DNA of 64,000 nucleotides from an uncultured Lachnospiraceae bacterium. Its GTDB lineage: Bacteria; Bacillota; Clostridia; Lachnospirales; Lachnospiraceae. Both the position numbers and the translations under genes were made by a program. Under the pieces are notes generated by a model that was given only the letters and a program-made list of their open reading frames with translations, ran no database searches and was not told where the DNA came from. This document shows positions 25,335 to 34,269 of this stretch, one piece after another (positions within the stretch are counted from its first letter, which is position 1; every line of letters starts with the position of its first letter). Location: positions 62,001 to 126,000 of the forward strand of contig CANQUC010000002.1 of NCBI GenBank assembly GCA_947626945.1, in the 5' to 3' direction.

Positions 25335-25985
25335 TCAGCTCTTTTTGATCATTGAAACCCCGGAGCTGGTTCCCAGGCGGCTGCAGCCTGCCTTTACAAA
25401 ATCTTCCATATCCTTTACAGACTTTATGCCGCCGGCTGCCTTGATCTTTACGCTGCCGGCGATGTGCTTCTGAAAGAGCCGGATATCCTCCATGGTGGCC
25501 CCGCCGGTGCCAAACCCGGTAGAGGTCTTGATATAATCTGCCCCTGCCTCTGTCACGATCCGGCAAAGCCGGATCTTTTCTTCCTCTGTCAGATAACAGG
25601 TCTCGATGATCACCTTTAAAATATGGCTGCCCGCGGCTTTTTTCACAGCGCGGATCTCCTCCGCCACCTCTTCAAAGCGGCCGTCCTTTGCGGCGCCTAT
25701 CCAGATCACCATATCAATCTCATCCGCGCCGTTTCGGATGGCGTCCTCAGTCTCAAATACCTTTGCCGCCGTGGTCTGGTACCCAAGAGGAAAACCGATC
25801 ACGGTACAGATATTCAGCTGTTTTCCATATTCCGACGCGGCCTGCTTTACATAGGCGGGTGGAATACATACGGAAGCCGTATGATAGCTTAAGGCCTCCT
25901 CACACAGCTTCCTGATGTCCTGCCAGGTGCAGACCGCCTTCAGCTGAGTGTGATCGATCTTTGATAACAATTCCGATTTTTCCAT
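25335..25985 (-). CDS. deoC: Deoxyribose-phosphate aldolase
   Basis: Cleaves 2-deoxyribose 5-phosphate to glyceraldehyde 3-phosphate and acetaldehyde in deoxynucleoside catabolism. It is 216 residues. The N-terminus LLSKIDHTQLKA, the strand ADEIDMVIWIGA, the Schiff-base lysine region HILKVIIETCYL, and FVKAGCSRLGTSSG are family hallmarks, together with KTSTGF and VKIKAAGGI. The start ATG at 25985 follows GGAGGAGATC. It is the last gene of a minus-strand group starting at asd, 69 bases after the beta-helix gene. Its presence fits the nucleoside importer and xpt elsewhere in the window. Confidence 0.96.
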   Translation of the reverse strand: MEKSELLSKIDHTQLKAVCTWQDIRKLCEEALSYHTASVCIPPAYVKQAASEYGKQLNICTVIGFPLGYQTTAAKVFETEDAIRNGADEIDMVIWIGAAKDGRFEEVAEEIRAVKKAAGSHILKVIIETCYLTEEEKIRLCRIVTEAGADYIKTSTGFGTGGATMEDIRLFQKHIAGSVKIKAAGGIKSVKDMEDFVKAGCSRLGTSSGVSMIKKS

Positions 25986-26054
25986 GATCTCCTCCATTTT
26001 TCAGACGCCAAAGATCTGTTTTTCATGATCCGTCCATGTGTATCCTGTTTGTTT

Positions 26055-26720
26055 TTACTGTCTTTTTCTTACGATTTCTCCTGTATTTTTAAAAATGGAA
26101 TTTTCCGGCACCACGCCCCGCACCATGGCGGTTGGATATACCTGGGAATTTCTGCCGATCACCGTGCCCGGATTCAGCACCGCGTTGCAGCCGATCTCCG
26201 CATAGTCTCCCAGCATGGCGCCTACCTTTTTCATGCCGGTGTCCAGACACTCACCGCCGTCTCGGATCACCACAGAAGTCTTATCGGCTTTCACATTGGA
26301 GGTGATGGAGCCGGCTCCCATATGGGCCTTATAGCCAAGAATCGAATCTCCCACATAATTGTAGTGAGGCACCTGTACACCATTAAACAGGATCACATTT
26401 TTCAGCTCCGTGGAATTGCCTACCACCGCGCCTTCGCCTATAAGGGCATTTCCTCTGATAAAGGCACAGTGCCGCACCTGCGCTTCCCTGCCAATGACGC
26501 AGGGGCCGTTTATGAACGCGGTCGGGGCGACCCGGGCGCTTTTTGCGATCCAGACGTTTTCTGATACCTGATCATATTCTGCCGGATCCAGCGTCTTCCC
26601 CAGCCCCAGGATAAAGCTGCCGATCTCCGGCAGCGCCTGCCAGGGCATCTCCACTGTTTTCAGCAGAGGCGCCGCCATTGTCTGTTCCAGATCATATAAC
26701 TGAAAGATTCCAACTTTCAT
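26055..26720 (-). CDS. Left-handed beta-helix acyl/nucleotidyl-transferase-like protein
   Basis: Protein of 221 residues built mostly of hexapeptide repeats (VWIAKSARVAPTAFINGPCVIGREAQVRHCAFIRG...), the left-handed beta-helix also found at the C-terminus of GlmU. The N-terminal 50 residues are not a nucleotidyltransferase: no GxGTRM motif is present. Proteins of this kind are frequently labelled UDP-N-acetylglucosamine pyrophosphorylase in Clostridia, but here only the acyltransferase-like half exists, so the true activity is uncertain. The His/Asn-rich loop VPHYNYVGDSILGYKAHMGAG resembles the GlmU acetyl-CoA site. It is 12 bases after topB, so cotranscribed. Confidence 0.8.
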   Translation of the reverse strand: MKVGIFQLYDLEQTMAAPLLKTVEMPWQALPEIGSFILGLGKTLDPAEYDQVSENVWIAKSARVAPTAFINGPCVIGREAQVRHCAFIRGNALIGEGAVVGNSTELKNVILFNGVQVPHYNYVGDSILGYKAHMGAGSITSNVKADKTSVVIRDGGECLDTGMKKVGAMLGDYAEIGCNAVLNPGTVIGRNSQVYPTAMVRGVVPENSIFKNTGEIVRKRQ

Positions 26721-26732
26721 TGCTTGATCTCC

Positions 26733-28769
26733 TTACCTGTTTTCCGTTTTCCCGGAAACACTTTTTCTCTTCTGATAAAATACGCCTGCCGCGTCAAAAT
26801 ATTGACGGAGCGCGGTCTGATTCTGAAGACCCAGCACCGCGTTTGTCCTGCTGCGGATAAAATCACGAAGCTTCACCATATATTCTTCGGAAGTGATCTG
26901 ACCCTCCGCCACATACTGAAGTCCCTTTTCCCAGCTGGCTGTCAGCTCCGGGTTCAGCAGAGACCGGATGGAGCAGTTCACCACGTCATAGATCATTTCC
27001 CCAAGCTGCGTGGGCGTAATGATCTGGCTTTTTCGATTCAGGGCAATATACTGGTTGTTGACAAGCTTTTTCAAAATCTCTGCCCTGGTGGCGCTTGTGC
27101 CGATTCCGCTGCCTTTGATCTGGGCACGCAGCTCCTCGTCCTCGATCAGCTGTCCCGCGTTTTCCATAGCCAGGATCATGGTACCGGAATTATACCGTTT
27201 TGGTGGAGAGGTTTCTCCCTCTTTTATAAAAAAGCGGGACACCGGCAGGGTCATGCCTTTCTTTAAGGCGGCCTGCTTTAAAAAACCGCCGTTCTCCTGT
27301 CCGGCATCCTGATTTTCCTGCTTTGATCTGCCGTAAAAGTTGTCCGCCACTTTCAGGTAGCCTTCCTCAGTGAGCACCTTAAAGGAAGCAAAGAACGATT
27401 CCTCCCCGGGAATACCATCTAAGGCCCGCTTTGCGGTCACTGACACCTTCTGATAGACCGCGGGCGGATAAAAAATGCTCAAAAAACGGCCCGCGATTAC
27501 ATGATAGACCTGCTTTGCCATCTGTCCTGTCCCGGCCAGGCTGTTTAACCCCTGACCGGTGGGAATGATGGCGTAATGATCGGTAATGGCCTTGTCGTTG
27601 ACATACCTTGTACGGGCAAGGCCCCGGAAAGCCTCTTTTTGCAGAATCTCCCCCGCCCAGAAAGAGGCGGGCTCATAGCGCAAAAGTCCCTTGAGATTTC
27701 TGTCAATGACCTTTGCCACCGCCGTGGACAGCACTCTGGCGTCCGTTCTCGGATAAGTCACCAGCTTCTTTTCATAAAGCTCCTGCACGATCCGCAGCGT
27801 CTCATCCGGGCTGATCTTGAACATGCGGGAGCAGTCGTTCTGCAGCTCCGCCAGATTGTATAAAAGAGGCGGGTTTTTCTTTTCCTGTCTTTTTTCGGCT
27901 TTTTCAACCGTAACAACAGCGGGCTCCGGCTTTTCCAAAGCTCTCACAAAGTTTTCCGCGTCTTCTTTTTTTAAAAATCCGTTGTCACGGAACAAAAGGG
28001 GCTGTCCAAAATAACGGCTGCCTTCCACTGCCCGCCATTCTGCCTCAAAGCTTCCCTCTCCAATGGAAATCTCCGCCAGTACCCGGTAAAAGGGCGTTTT
28101 TACAAATTCCCGGATTTCCCGTTCCCGCCGGACTACCATGCCAAGGACGCAGGTCATCACCCGTCCCACGGAAATCACCGTTCTGTCCTTTCGCAGATAA
28201 TTGGCCAGGGTGTTGCCATATTTCAGCGTAAGGAGCCGGGAAAAATTGATTCCCATCAGGTAATCTTCTTTTGCCCGCAAATAGGCGGAGTCGCTGAGAT
28301 TGTCATAGGCAGACAGATCCTTTGCCTTTTCAATTCCCCGAAGAATTTCCTCCTCTGTCTGGGAATCGATCCAAACCCGCCTGCGCTCTTTTCCCTTTAC
28401 GCCCGCCATCTGCTCCACAAGACGGTAGATATATTCCCCCTCCCGTCCTGAGTCGGTGCAGACATAGATTCGGGAAATATCCTCCCTATTCAGCAGTCCC
28501 TTTACAATGTCAAACTGCTTTTTCACGGAGGGGATTACCTCGTAAAGAAACTGATCCGGAATAAAGGGAAGCGTGTCCAGACTCCAGCGCTTCAGCCTTT
28601 CGTCGTACCGGTCCGGATAGCTCATGGTCACCAGATGCCCTACGCACCAGGTAAAAACCGCTTCCTCCGATTCCACATATCCCTGATAACGTCTGGTATT
28701 TAATTTCAAAGCCTTTGCGAACTCTGCCGCTACGCTGGGTTTTTCCGCAATGTATAAAAATTTTGCCAT
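26733..28769 (-). CDS. topB: DNA topoisomerase III (type IA)
   Basis: Decatenating type IA topoisomerase, 678 residues. The TOPRIM domain begins FLYIAEKPSVAAEFAKAL and includes YVCTDSGREGEYIYR with the acidic metal site DSGREGE. The catalytic tyrosine sits in KLVTYPRTDAR, and the later GIGTSATRAEIL and NRKSQIITPTQLGEMI are standard family motifs. The length is slightly short compared with E. coli TopB, with a compact C-terminus and no zinc fingers. It starts 4 bases after galM. Chromosomal rather than conjugative-element context: no relaxase or VirB4 gene is near. Confidence 0.94.
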   Translation of the reverse strand: MAKFLYIAEKPSVAAEFAKALKLNTRRYQGYVESEEAVFTWCVGHLVTMSYPDRYDERLKRWSLDTLPFIPDQFLYEVIPSVKKQFDIVKGLLNREDISRIYVCTDSGREGEYIYRLVEQMAGVKGKERRRVWIDSQTEEEILRGIEKAKDLSAYDNLSDSAYLRAKEDYLMGINFSRLLTLKYGNTLANYLRKDRTVISVGRVMTCVLGMVVRREREIREFVKTPFYRVLAEISIGEGSFEAEWRAVEGSRYFGQPLLFRDNGFLKKEDAENFVRALEKPEPAVVTVEKAEKRQEKKNPPLLYNLAELQNDCSRMFKISPDETLRIVQELYEKKLVTYPRTDARVLSTAVAKVIDRNLKGLLRYEPASFWAGEILQKEAFRGLARTRYVNDKAITDHYAIIPTGQGLNSLAGTGQMAKQVYHVIAGRFLSIFYPPAVYQKVSVTAKRALDGIPGEESFFASFKVLTEEGYLKVADNFYGRSKQENQDAGQENGGFLKQAALKKGMTLPVSRFFIKEGETSPPKRYNSGTMILAMENAGQLIEDEELRAQIKGSGIGTSATRAEILKKLVNNQYIALNRKSQIITPTQLGEMIYDVVNCSIRSLLNPELTASWEKGLQYVAEGQITSEEYMVKLRDFIRSRTNAVLGLQNQTALRQYFDAAGVFYQKRKSVSGKTENR

Positions 28770-28773
28770 ATAA

Positions 28774-29832
28774 TCATTCCACGGTAAAACGGTAGGTAGT
28801 CTTTGTCAGGCAATGCTTTCCTGCAGGGAAAACCGGCTGGGCAAATTCCGGATGATTGGGCGCGTCCGGATAATACTGGGTCTCAAAGCAGGCTCCGCTT
28901 CTTCTCGGATAAGCGCAGCCATTTTTTCCCACCTGATCTCCCTTGATGAAATTGCCTGTGTAAAGCTGCATACCGGGCAGATCGGAGCGCACTTCCATGA
29001 CGATGCCGGATTCTCTGGAACGCATTGCGGCAACGGTCTTTTCACTTCCGCTGTCGTTGACGCAGTAGTTATGGTCGTATCCCATTCCATAGACAAGCGC
29101 CTGATAATCCTCCTCGATCCGCTCTCCGATGGTGTGAAACTCCCGGAAATCCATAGGCGTTCCCTCCACCTTTGTAATCTCTCCGGTGGGGATGCTTTCC
29201 CGGTCGGCCCAGGTAAACCGGTCGCTGTTGATCTTTACTTCCTGATCCAAAACAGTGCCGGAGTCGTGGCCGTTCAGGTTGAAATAGCTGTGATTGGTCA
29301 GGTTGAAGATGGTGTCCCGGTCGGCCACACAGTCATAGGAAATCTCCAGTTCGTTGTCCGCCGTTACCCGGTAGGTCACAAGAATATCCGCGTTTCCCGG
29401 AAATCCCTGATCCAGATGGGGACTGCGCAGCGCAAACGTAATGGAGGGCGTATCTGTATTCTGCCGGTCCTTTACCTGCCACAGGCGGATCTGATAGCCG
29501 TGAAATCCTCCGTGGAGATTGTTGTTTCCATCGTTTTTGTCAAAGGTATACCGCGTACCGCTGATCAGACAGGACGCCTTGCCGATACGGTTGCCGCAGC
29601 GTCCGATGGTCGCGCCGTAAAAGGTATCGTTCTTTTCCTCATAGCTTTCCACATCGTCAAAGCCCAGCACCACATCCCGGAACTGTCCGTCTCTGTCCCT
29701 GACATACAGGCTTACCAGAACCGCTCCCAGATCCGATACGGTTGCCGTCATGCCTTCCCCGTTTTTCAGCACATACAGAGAAGCAATGCTTCCGTCTTTC
29801 ATTTTGCCAAATTCTGATACCGTAATGCTCAT
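28774..29832 (-). CDS. galM: Aldose 1-epimerase (galactose mutarotase)
   Basis: Interconverts alpha and beta anomers of aldohexoses. It is 352 residues, full length. Catalytic segments visible are NRIGKA near residue 80, GGFHGY (substrate His), the FNLTNHSYFNLNGH motif (His 175 region) and the late catalytic Glu near RSGACFETQYYPD, followed by PNHPEFAQPVFPAG. The start ATG lies behind GGGGGTTTTCAGGAT. It is in a minus-strand string asd-galM-topB-LbH-deoC with tiny gaps. No galK or galT is present in the window. Confidence 0.95.
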   Translation of the reverse strand: MSITVSEFGKMKDGSIASLYVLKNGEGMTATVSDLGAVLVSLYVRDRDGQFRDVVLGFDDVESYEEKNDTFYGATIGRCGNRIGKASCLISGTRYTFDKNDGNNNLHGGFHGYQIRLWQVKDRQNTDTPSITFALRSPHLDQGFPGNADILVTYRVTADNELEISYDCVADRDTIFNLTNHSYFNLNGHDSGTVLDQEVKINSDRFTWADRESIPTGEITKVEGTPMDFREFHTIGERIEEDYQALVYGMGYDHNYCVNDSGSEKTVAAMRSRESGIVMEVRSDLPGMQLYTGNFIKGDQVGKNGCAYPRRSGACFETQYYPDAPNHPEFAQPVFPAGKHCLTKTTYRFTVE

Positions 29833-29864
29833 ATCCTGAAAACCCCCTTTTTATCTATGCCGTT

Positions 29865-30950
29865 TTACTTTTTTTCAATATAGCCCTGGGCCGTAAGCAG
29901 CTCCGCGCAGAGAATGGCTCCGCCCGCGGCGCCCCGGATGGTGTTGTGGCTCAGACCAATGAATTTATAATCATAAACCGTATCCTCCCGAAGGCGGCCC
30001 ATGGAAATTCCCATGCCGTTTTCAAAATCCCGGTCCAGCTGCACCTGGGGACGGTTGTCCTCCTCCAGATAGCGCAGGAACTGTTTGGGCGCGCTGGGAA
30101 GCTCCAGCTTCTGGGGAAGGCCCCGGAAATTGTTCCAGCGGTCAATGATCTCCTCCCTGGCGGGTTTCTTTTCAAAAGTAACAAAAACAGCCGCCGTATG
30201 TCCGTCCAGAACAGGCACGCGAACACACTGGGTAGTGATCAGCGGCAGCTCCGCCTTTTTGATCACGCCGTCCTCTACCCTGCCCCAGAGACGAAGAGGC
30301 TCCTGCTCGCTTTTTTCTTCCTCGCCGCCGATATAGGGGATCACATTGTCCACCATCTCCGGCCAGTCCTGAAAAGTTTTTCCCGCTCCGGAAATGGCCT
30401 GATAGGTAGTGGCCACCACCACTTTCGGCTCAAATTCCTTCAGCGCGTACAGCGCGGGAGCATAACTTTGAATGGAACAGTTTGGCTTTACTGCCACAAA
30501 GCCCCGTTTTGTTCCAAGGCGCTGCTTTTGATACGGGATCACCTCAAAGTGCTCCGGGTTGATTTCCGGCACGACCATAGGTACGTCAGGCGTCCAGCGA
30601 TGGGCGCTGTTGTTGGATACTACCGGAGTCTCCGTCTTCGCGTAAGCGTCCTCAATGGCTCTGATCTCTTCCTTTGTCATGTCTACCGCGCTGAACACGA
30701 AATCTACCCGGGCGGCTACCTGCTCCACCTCATTTACATTCATGACCACCAGATCTTTTACCGCGGCCGGCATGGGCTTGGGCATTTTCCAGCGGTCTCC
30801 TACCGCCTCCTCATAGGTTTTTCCCGCGGAACGGGGACTGGCAGCCACACAGACTACCTCAAACCAGGGATGGTTCTCCAGAAGAGAAATAAACCGCTGT
30901 CCTACCATACCGGTAGCGCCCAGAATACCAACTTTCAGTTTTTGTTCCAT
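29865..30950 (-). CDS. asd: Aspartate-semialdehyde dehydrogenase (archaeal/fungal-type)
   Basis: Reduces aspartyl phosphate to aspartate semialdehyde for lysine, threonine and methionine. It is 361 residues of the archaeal/fungal-like class also frequent in Clostridia. NADPH-binding GATGMVGQRF is at about residue 10-19, the catalytic Cys is in VKPNCSIQSYAPAL, the segment YQAISGAGKTFQDWPEMVDN follows, and CVRVPVLDGHTAAVFV holds the substrate Arg and the His. It begins a five-gene minus-strand set. Diaminopimelate decarboxylase (lysA) lies 8 kb away on the same strand. Confidence 0.95.
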   Translation of the reverse strand: MEQKLKVGILGATGMVGQRFISLLENHPWFEVVCVAASPRSAGKTYEEAVGDRWKMPKPMPAAVKDLVVMNVNEVEQVAARVDFVFSAVDMTKEEIRAIEDAYAKTETPVVSNNSAHRWTPDVPMVVPEINPEHFEVIPYQKQRLGTKRGFVAVKPNCSIQSYAPALYALKEFEPKVVVATTYQAISGAGKTFQDWPEMVDNVIPYIGGEEEKSEQEPLRLWGRVEDGVIKKAELPLITTQCVRVPVLDGHTAAVFVTFEKKPAREEIIDRWNNFRGLPQKLELPSAPKQFLRYLEEDNRPQVQLDRDFENGMGISMGRLREDTVYDYKFIGLSHNTIRGAAGGAILCAELLTAQGYIEKK

Positions 30951-31050
30951 TTTTACTCATCCTTTTCTTTTTTGTCTTTCTGTTGCGTACAAATGTATTT
31001 TCTGAATCATACTATCCGATTTCAGGGGAAAAATCAACCTGAAATTTTCT

Positions 31051-32457
31051 TTACTGTTTTTTTTCAGACCGGGCCGGCGGCTGTTCTGTCAGATACCGCT
31101 CATTTTCCCGGATGGCGTCTTCCATTGCTTTCCTGCCCGGAGCGCCCTTTGTCAGCCTTCTGTTGACGCAGGCCTCCATGGAGATCGCCTGATAAATGTC
31201 CTTCTGAAACACCGGGCTTACCTGCCGGTATTCCTCCAGCGGCAGGTCGTCCAGAGAAACATTCTTTTCAATGCAGCGAAGCACAAGAGCGCCTATGATC
31301 CCATGGGCATCCCGAAACGGCACTCCTTTCATCACAAGATAATCCGCCGCGTCCGTGGCGTTGGTAAAACCGCCTTTGGCGCTGTTTTCCATAACGTCTC
31401 TGTGAAACGTTGCCGTATCCAGCATCCCGATAAACAGGGCAATACATCCTCTGACCGTGTCCATGGCGTCAAAGGCCTGCTCCTTATCCTCCTGCATATC
31501 TTTGTTGTACGCAAGGGGAAGTCCTTTCATGGCGGTCAGAAGCGACATGAGCGCCCCGTAGACCCGGCCTGTTTTGCCGCGGACCAGCTCCGCGATATCC
31601 GGATTTTTTTTCTGAGGCATGATGCTGCTTCCGGTGCTGTAAGCGTCGTCCAGCTCCACAAACCGGTACTCGTTGGAATTCCAGATGATGATCTCCTCGG
31701 ACATGCGGCTTAAGTGCATCATGATCACAGACAGTGCGGAAAGCAGCTCGATCAGGTAATCCCGGTCGGAAACGCTGTCCATGCTGTTTGCGGTTGCCCG
31801 GTCAAAACCAAGGAGCCCGGCGGTATATTCCCGGTCAAGGGGATAGGTGGTTCCCGCCAGCGCCCCGGCCCCCAAGGGACATTCATTTAACCGGCGCCGG
31901 ATATCCAAAAGCCTGCCGCGGTCACGGACAAACATGGCGAAATAGGCGCCAAGATGATGCGCCAGCGTCACCGGCTGCGCTTTCTGCAGATGGGTAAAGC
32001 CCGGCATTACCGTGTCCATATGTTCCTTCATGAGACGGTGGAGCACCGAGAGCAGCTGATACAAAAGACTGTCCAGCTGATCGATCTGGTCTCTTGTGTA
32101 CAGTTTCATGTCCAGCGCCACCTGATCGTTCCGGCTCCTGCCGGTATGCAGCTTCTTGCCCGCGTCGCCGATCCGGCTGATCAGATTTGCCTCCACAAAG
32201 CTGTGGATATCCTCATATTCCTCTGTAATGGCAAGACTGCCGGATTCTACATCCCGCAAAATGCCCTGAAGACCGTCTATGATCTGATCCCGCTCTGATT
32301 CCGTGAGAATCCCCTGTTTCGCAAGCATGGTCACATGGGCAATGCTGCCGGCAATATCCTGGGCATACATGCGCTTGTCAAAGCGGATGGACGCGTTAAA
32401 ATCATATACGATCTGATCCGTCTCTTTTGTGAAACGGCCTCCCCATAGCTGTGCCAT
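31051..32457 (-). CDS. argH: Argininosuccinate lyase
   Basis: Last arginine step, argininosuccinate to arginine and fumarate. It is 468 residues. Typical segments: MAQLWGGRFTKETDQIV, IHSFVEANLI, TGRSRNDQVALDMKLYTRD, PGFTHLQKAQPVTLAHH, and the fumarase-superfamily signature GSSIMPQKKNPDIAELVRGK. The ATG at 32457 has GGAGG 6-7 bases upstream; an ATG two codons earlier is too close. No other arginine gene is present in the window. A 7-base inverted repeat (TTTCAGG..CCTGAAA) after the stop may be a weak terminator before asd. Confidence 0.97.
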   Translation of the reverse strand: MAQLWGGRFTKETDQIVYDFNASIRFDKRMYAQDIAGSIAHVTMLAKQGILTESERDQIIDGLQGILRDVESGSLAITEEYEDIHSFVEANLISRIGDAGKKLHTGRSRNDQVALDMKLYTRDQIDQLDSLLYQLLSVLHRLMKEHMDTVMPGFTHLQKAQPVTLAHHLGAYFAMFVRDRGRLLDIRRRLNECPLGAGALAGTTYPLDREYTAGLLGFDRATANSMDSVSDRDYLIELLSALSVIMMHLSRMSEEIIIWNSNEYRFVELDDAYSTGSSIMPQKKNPDIAELVRGKTGRVYGALMSLLTAMKGLPLAYNKDMQEDKEQAFDAMDTVRGCIALFIGMLDTATFHRDVMENSAKGGFTNATDAADYLVMKGVPFRDAHGIIGALVLRCIEKNVSLDDLPLEEYRQVSPVFQKDIYQAISMEACVNRRLTKGAPGRKAMEDAIRENERYLTEQPPARSEKKQ

Positions 32458-32504
32458 AATCATCCTCCATCTTTATGATCCCTGTTTGTAAAAATGTTTC
32501 TGTC

Positions 32505-33197
32505 TCAGTTTACCACACTTTTTTGCCCTGTACAACCGCCATCCCCACAGTTCTTCTCCGAGAGGCGGTCTTTTCGGGCTCGTTCCCGCTCTTCCCTGGA
32601 ATACTGACAGCCGCAGTAATCCTGCCGGTATAGCCCGTACTCTCTGGAAAGGGCAACGGAACGCCTGTAGCCGTCTTTCTTTTTAAAATCAGAGGGCAGC
32701 CAGCAAATCTGTTTTCCGGCTGTTTCCTCCTCTCCGATGGCGTTTAGCACCCCGGCGTTTTTCAGAGGGCTTATGGACAGGGTGGTGGTCACATAGTCAA
32801 ACCCGTTTTTCTCCCCGGTGTCCGCCGCCTGGGAAAGTCGCATCTGAAAACACTTTTTACAGCGTGGGCCTCCTTCCGGCAGATTCTCCATCCCCCTGGC
32901 CATCTCATAAAACCTCCGGGGTTCATACGCGCCCTCCATAAACGCCACCGGGCGCTGTACGGGCATCCGGGCAAGAAGCCGCTTCTGCTCCAGAACTCTG
33001 CGTCTGTATTCATCGGGATCGGTAATATTGGGATTGAAATAAAACACGGTGATCTGAAAATAACGGGACAGATATTCCAGGCAGTAACTGCTGCAGGGGG
33101 CGCAGCAGCTGTGCAGAAGAAGGGTGGGAACCTTTTGGTTCCTTTGGTTCTCCAAAATGATCTGATCCAGTTCCTTTTGAAAATTGCGCCGCTGCAT
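32505..33197 (-). CDS. queH: Epoxyqueuosine reductase QueH
   Basis: Iron-sulfur enzyme that completes queuosine synthesis in tRNA, non-orthologous to QueG. It is 230 residues. Cysteine ligands are visible in LHSCCAPCSSYCLE near residue 30, CKKCFQMRL, and DYCGCQYSREER; SGPR-like RVLEQKRLL lies between. The ATG at 33197 follows GGAAGGAG. It lies 97 bases downstream of tRNA-Thr on the same strand and 47 bases upstream of argH. No other queuosine gene is in the window. Confidence 0.93.
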   Translation of the reverse strand: MQRRNFQKELDQIILENQRNQKVPTLLLHSCCAPCSSYCLEYLSRYFQITVFYFNPNITDPDEYRRRVLEQKRLLARMPVQRPVAFMEGAYEPRRFYEMARGMENLPEGGPRCKKCFQMRLSQAADTGEKNGFDYVTTTLSISPLKNAGVLNAIGEEETAGKQICWLPSDFKKKDGYRRSVALSREYGLYRQDYCGCQYSREERERARKDRLSEKNCGDGGCTGQKSVVN

Positions 33198-33293
33198 AAC
33201 GTCTCCTTCCTGTAAAAGAAAAAGCCGCACACAAAAGCCTGTGTACCGCTTTTCTCTTTTATCATCCTGATCCAAACCAATGAGACTTCTGTA

Positions 33294-33366
33294 AGCTGGA
33301 AATGGGACTTGAACCCACGACCTACGCATTACGAGTGCGTCGCTCTACCAGCTGAGCTATTCCAGC
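33294..33366 (-). tRNA. tRNA-Thr (anticodon CGT)
   Basis: Complete cloverleaf on the minus strand. Acceptor GCTGGAA / TTCCAGC, D arm GCTC..GAGC with the AGCTGGTA loop, anticodon stem ACGCA / TGCGT with loop CTCGTAA, and TTCAAGT T-loop. Anticodon CGT reads ACG. CCA is not encoded. Confidence 0.97.
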
Positions 33367-33368
33367 AT

Positions 33369-33399
33369 GGACTGCCGCAAATAAGCTTTGCAACAGTCC
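33369..33399 (-). other. Leader hairpin before tRNA-Thr
   Basis: A 13-base stem (GGACTG then TTGCAAA with two G-U pairs) and a 5-base loop ends 2 bases before the tRNA 5' end. It could guide RNase P or RNase III processing; no T-run follows. Confidence 0.5.
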
Positions 33400-33411
33400 G
33401 TCCAAAGAGTG

Positions 33412-33440
33412 ATACTATCATATCTTAAGAAAAATAGCAA
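33412..33440 (-). promoter_or_regulatory. tRNA-Thr promoter
   Basis: Minus-strand TTGCTA (33435-33440) and TAGTAT (33412-33417) with a 17-base spacer, about 46 bases before the mature tRNA. Confidence 0.55.
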
Positions 33441-33468
33441 CTGTTTTTTCTCATTTGCGGTGATCTTT

Positions 33469-34269
33469 TTATCTGGAAATCAGCCTTTTTTCCACCAGCG
33501 CCACGATCTGATACAGCGCCAGGGCAATGACGCACAGGACAATGATGCTCATCATCACCAGGTTCAGCTGAAACACCTGGCTGCCATAGATGATCAGGTA
33601 TCCCAGTCCTGCCCTTGCCGCCAGAAATTCGCCGATCACAACCCCCACCAGGGACAGGCCGATATCCACTTTCATAACGCTTAAAAGCAGGGGAACTGTG
33701 CTGGGGACGATGACCTTGGAGAGAACCTGCCTTTTTGTTCCCCCAAGGGTATAGATCAGCTTGATCTGCTCCTGATCCACCTGACAGAATCCCGTATACA
33801 GATTTAAAACGGTGCCAAATACCGCAAGGGAGACGCCTACCACGATGATGGTTCTTGTATTGGCCCCCAGCCACACGATCAGAAGCGGCGCCAGCGCTGA
33901 CTTTGGCAGACTGTTCAGCACCACCAGATAAGGCTCCAGTACCCGGGCAACGCTTTTCACAGACCACAGCAGCAGCGCCGCGCCAAGACCGATAAGCACT
34001 GCCAGGAAAAAGCTGACCAGTGTTTCCCCCAAAGTAACTCCCACATGCAGGAAAATGGAACGGTCTTTCGCCATGTTCCAAAAGCACTCGGCAATCTGAG
34101 ACGGACTGCTGAAAATAAACCCGTTGATCCGGCCGGTATCGCTTGCCCACTCCCAAAGGCCCAAAAAAGCGCCAAGACAAATGAGCCGTATCAGACATAC
34201 CATCCGGCGGTTTCTCCTGTGCGTCCTCAGAAACCTTTGCTGGGCAGTCAGATCCTGTTTACTGTTCAT
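33469..34269 (-). CDS. ABC transporter permease (SsuC/TauC/ThiX-like)
   Basis: Polytopic permease of 266 residues from the nitrate/sulfonate/taurine/pyrimidine-precursor importer class. The start of the domain is GFIFSSPSQIAECFWNMAKD, and the cytoplasmic EAA-like loop reads IYTLGGTKRQVLSKVIVPSTVP. Six membrane helices are apparent. The gene overlaps the end of the ATPase gene by 11 bases. No substrate-binding protein follows or precedes, so the substrate cannot be inferred. Candidates are aliphatic sulfonates, a thiamine precursor or riboflavin-type compounds. No TPP or FMN riboswitch is visible upstream of the pair. Confidence 0.9.
   Translation of the reverse strand: MNSKQDLTAQQRFLRTHRRNRRMVCLIRLICLGAFLGLWEWASDTGRINGFIFSSPSQIAECFWNMAKDRSIFLHVGVTLGETLVSFFLAVLIGLGAALLLWSVKSVARVLEPYLVVLNSLPKSALAPLLIVWLGANTRTIIVVGVSLAVFGTVLNLYTGFCQVDQEQIKLIYTLGGTKRQVLSKVIVPSTVPLLLSVMKVDIGLSLVGVVIGEFLAARAGLGYLIIYGSQVFQLNLVMMSIIVLCVIALALYQIVALVEKRLISR

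Noticed and set aside
26733-28769. Topoisomerase of a conjugative element
   Set aside because: Neighbours are housekeeping genes (galM, asd, deoC) and no relaxase or transfer gene is near.
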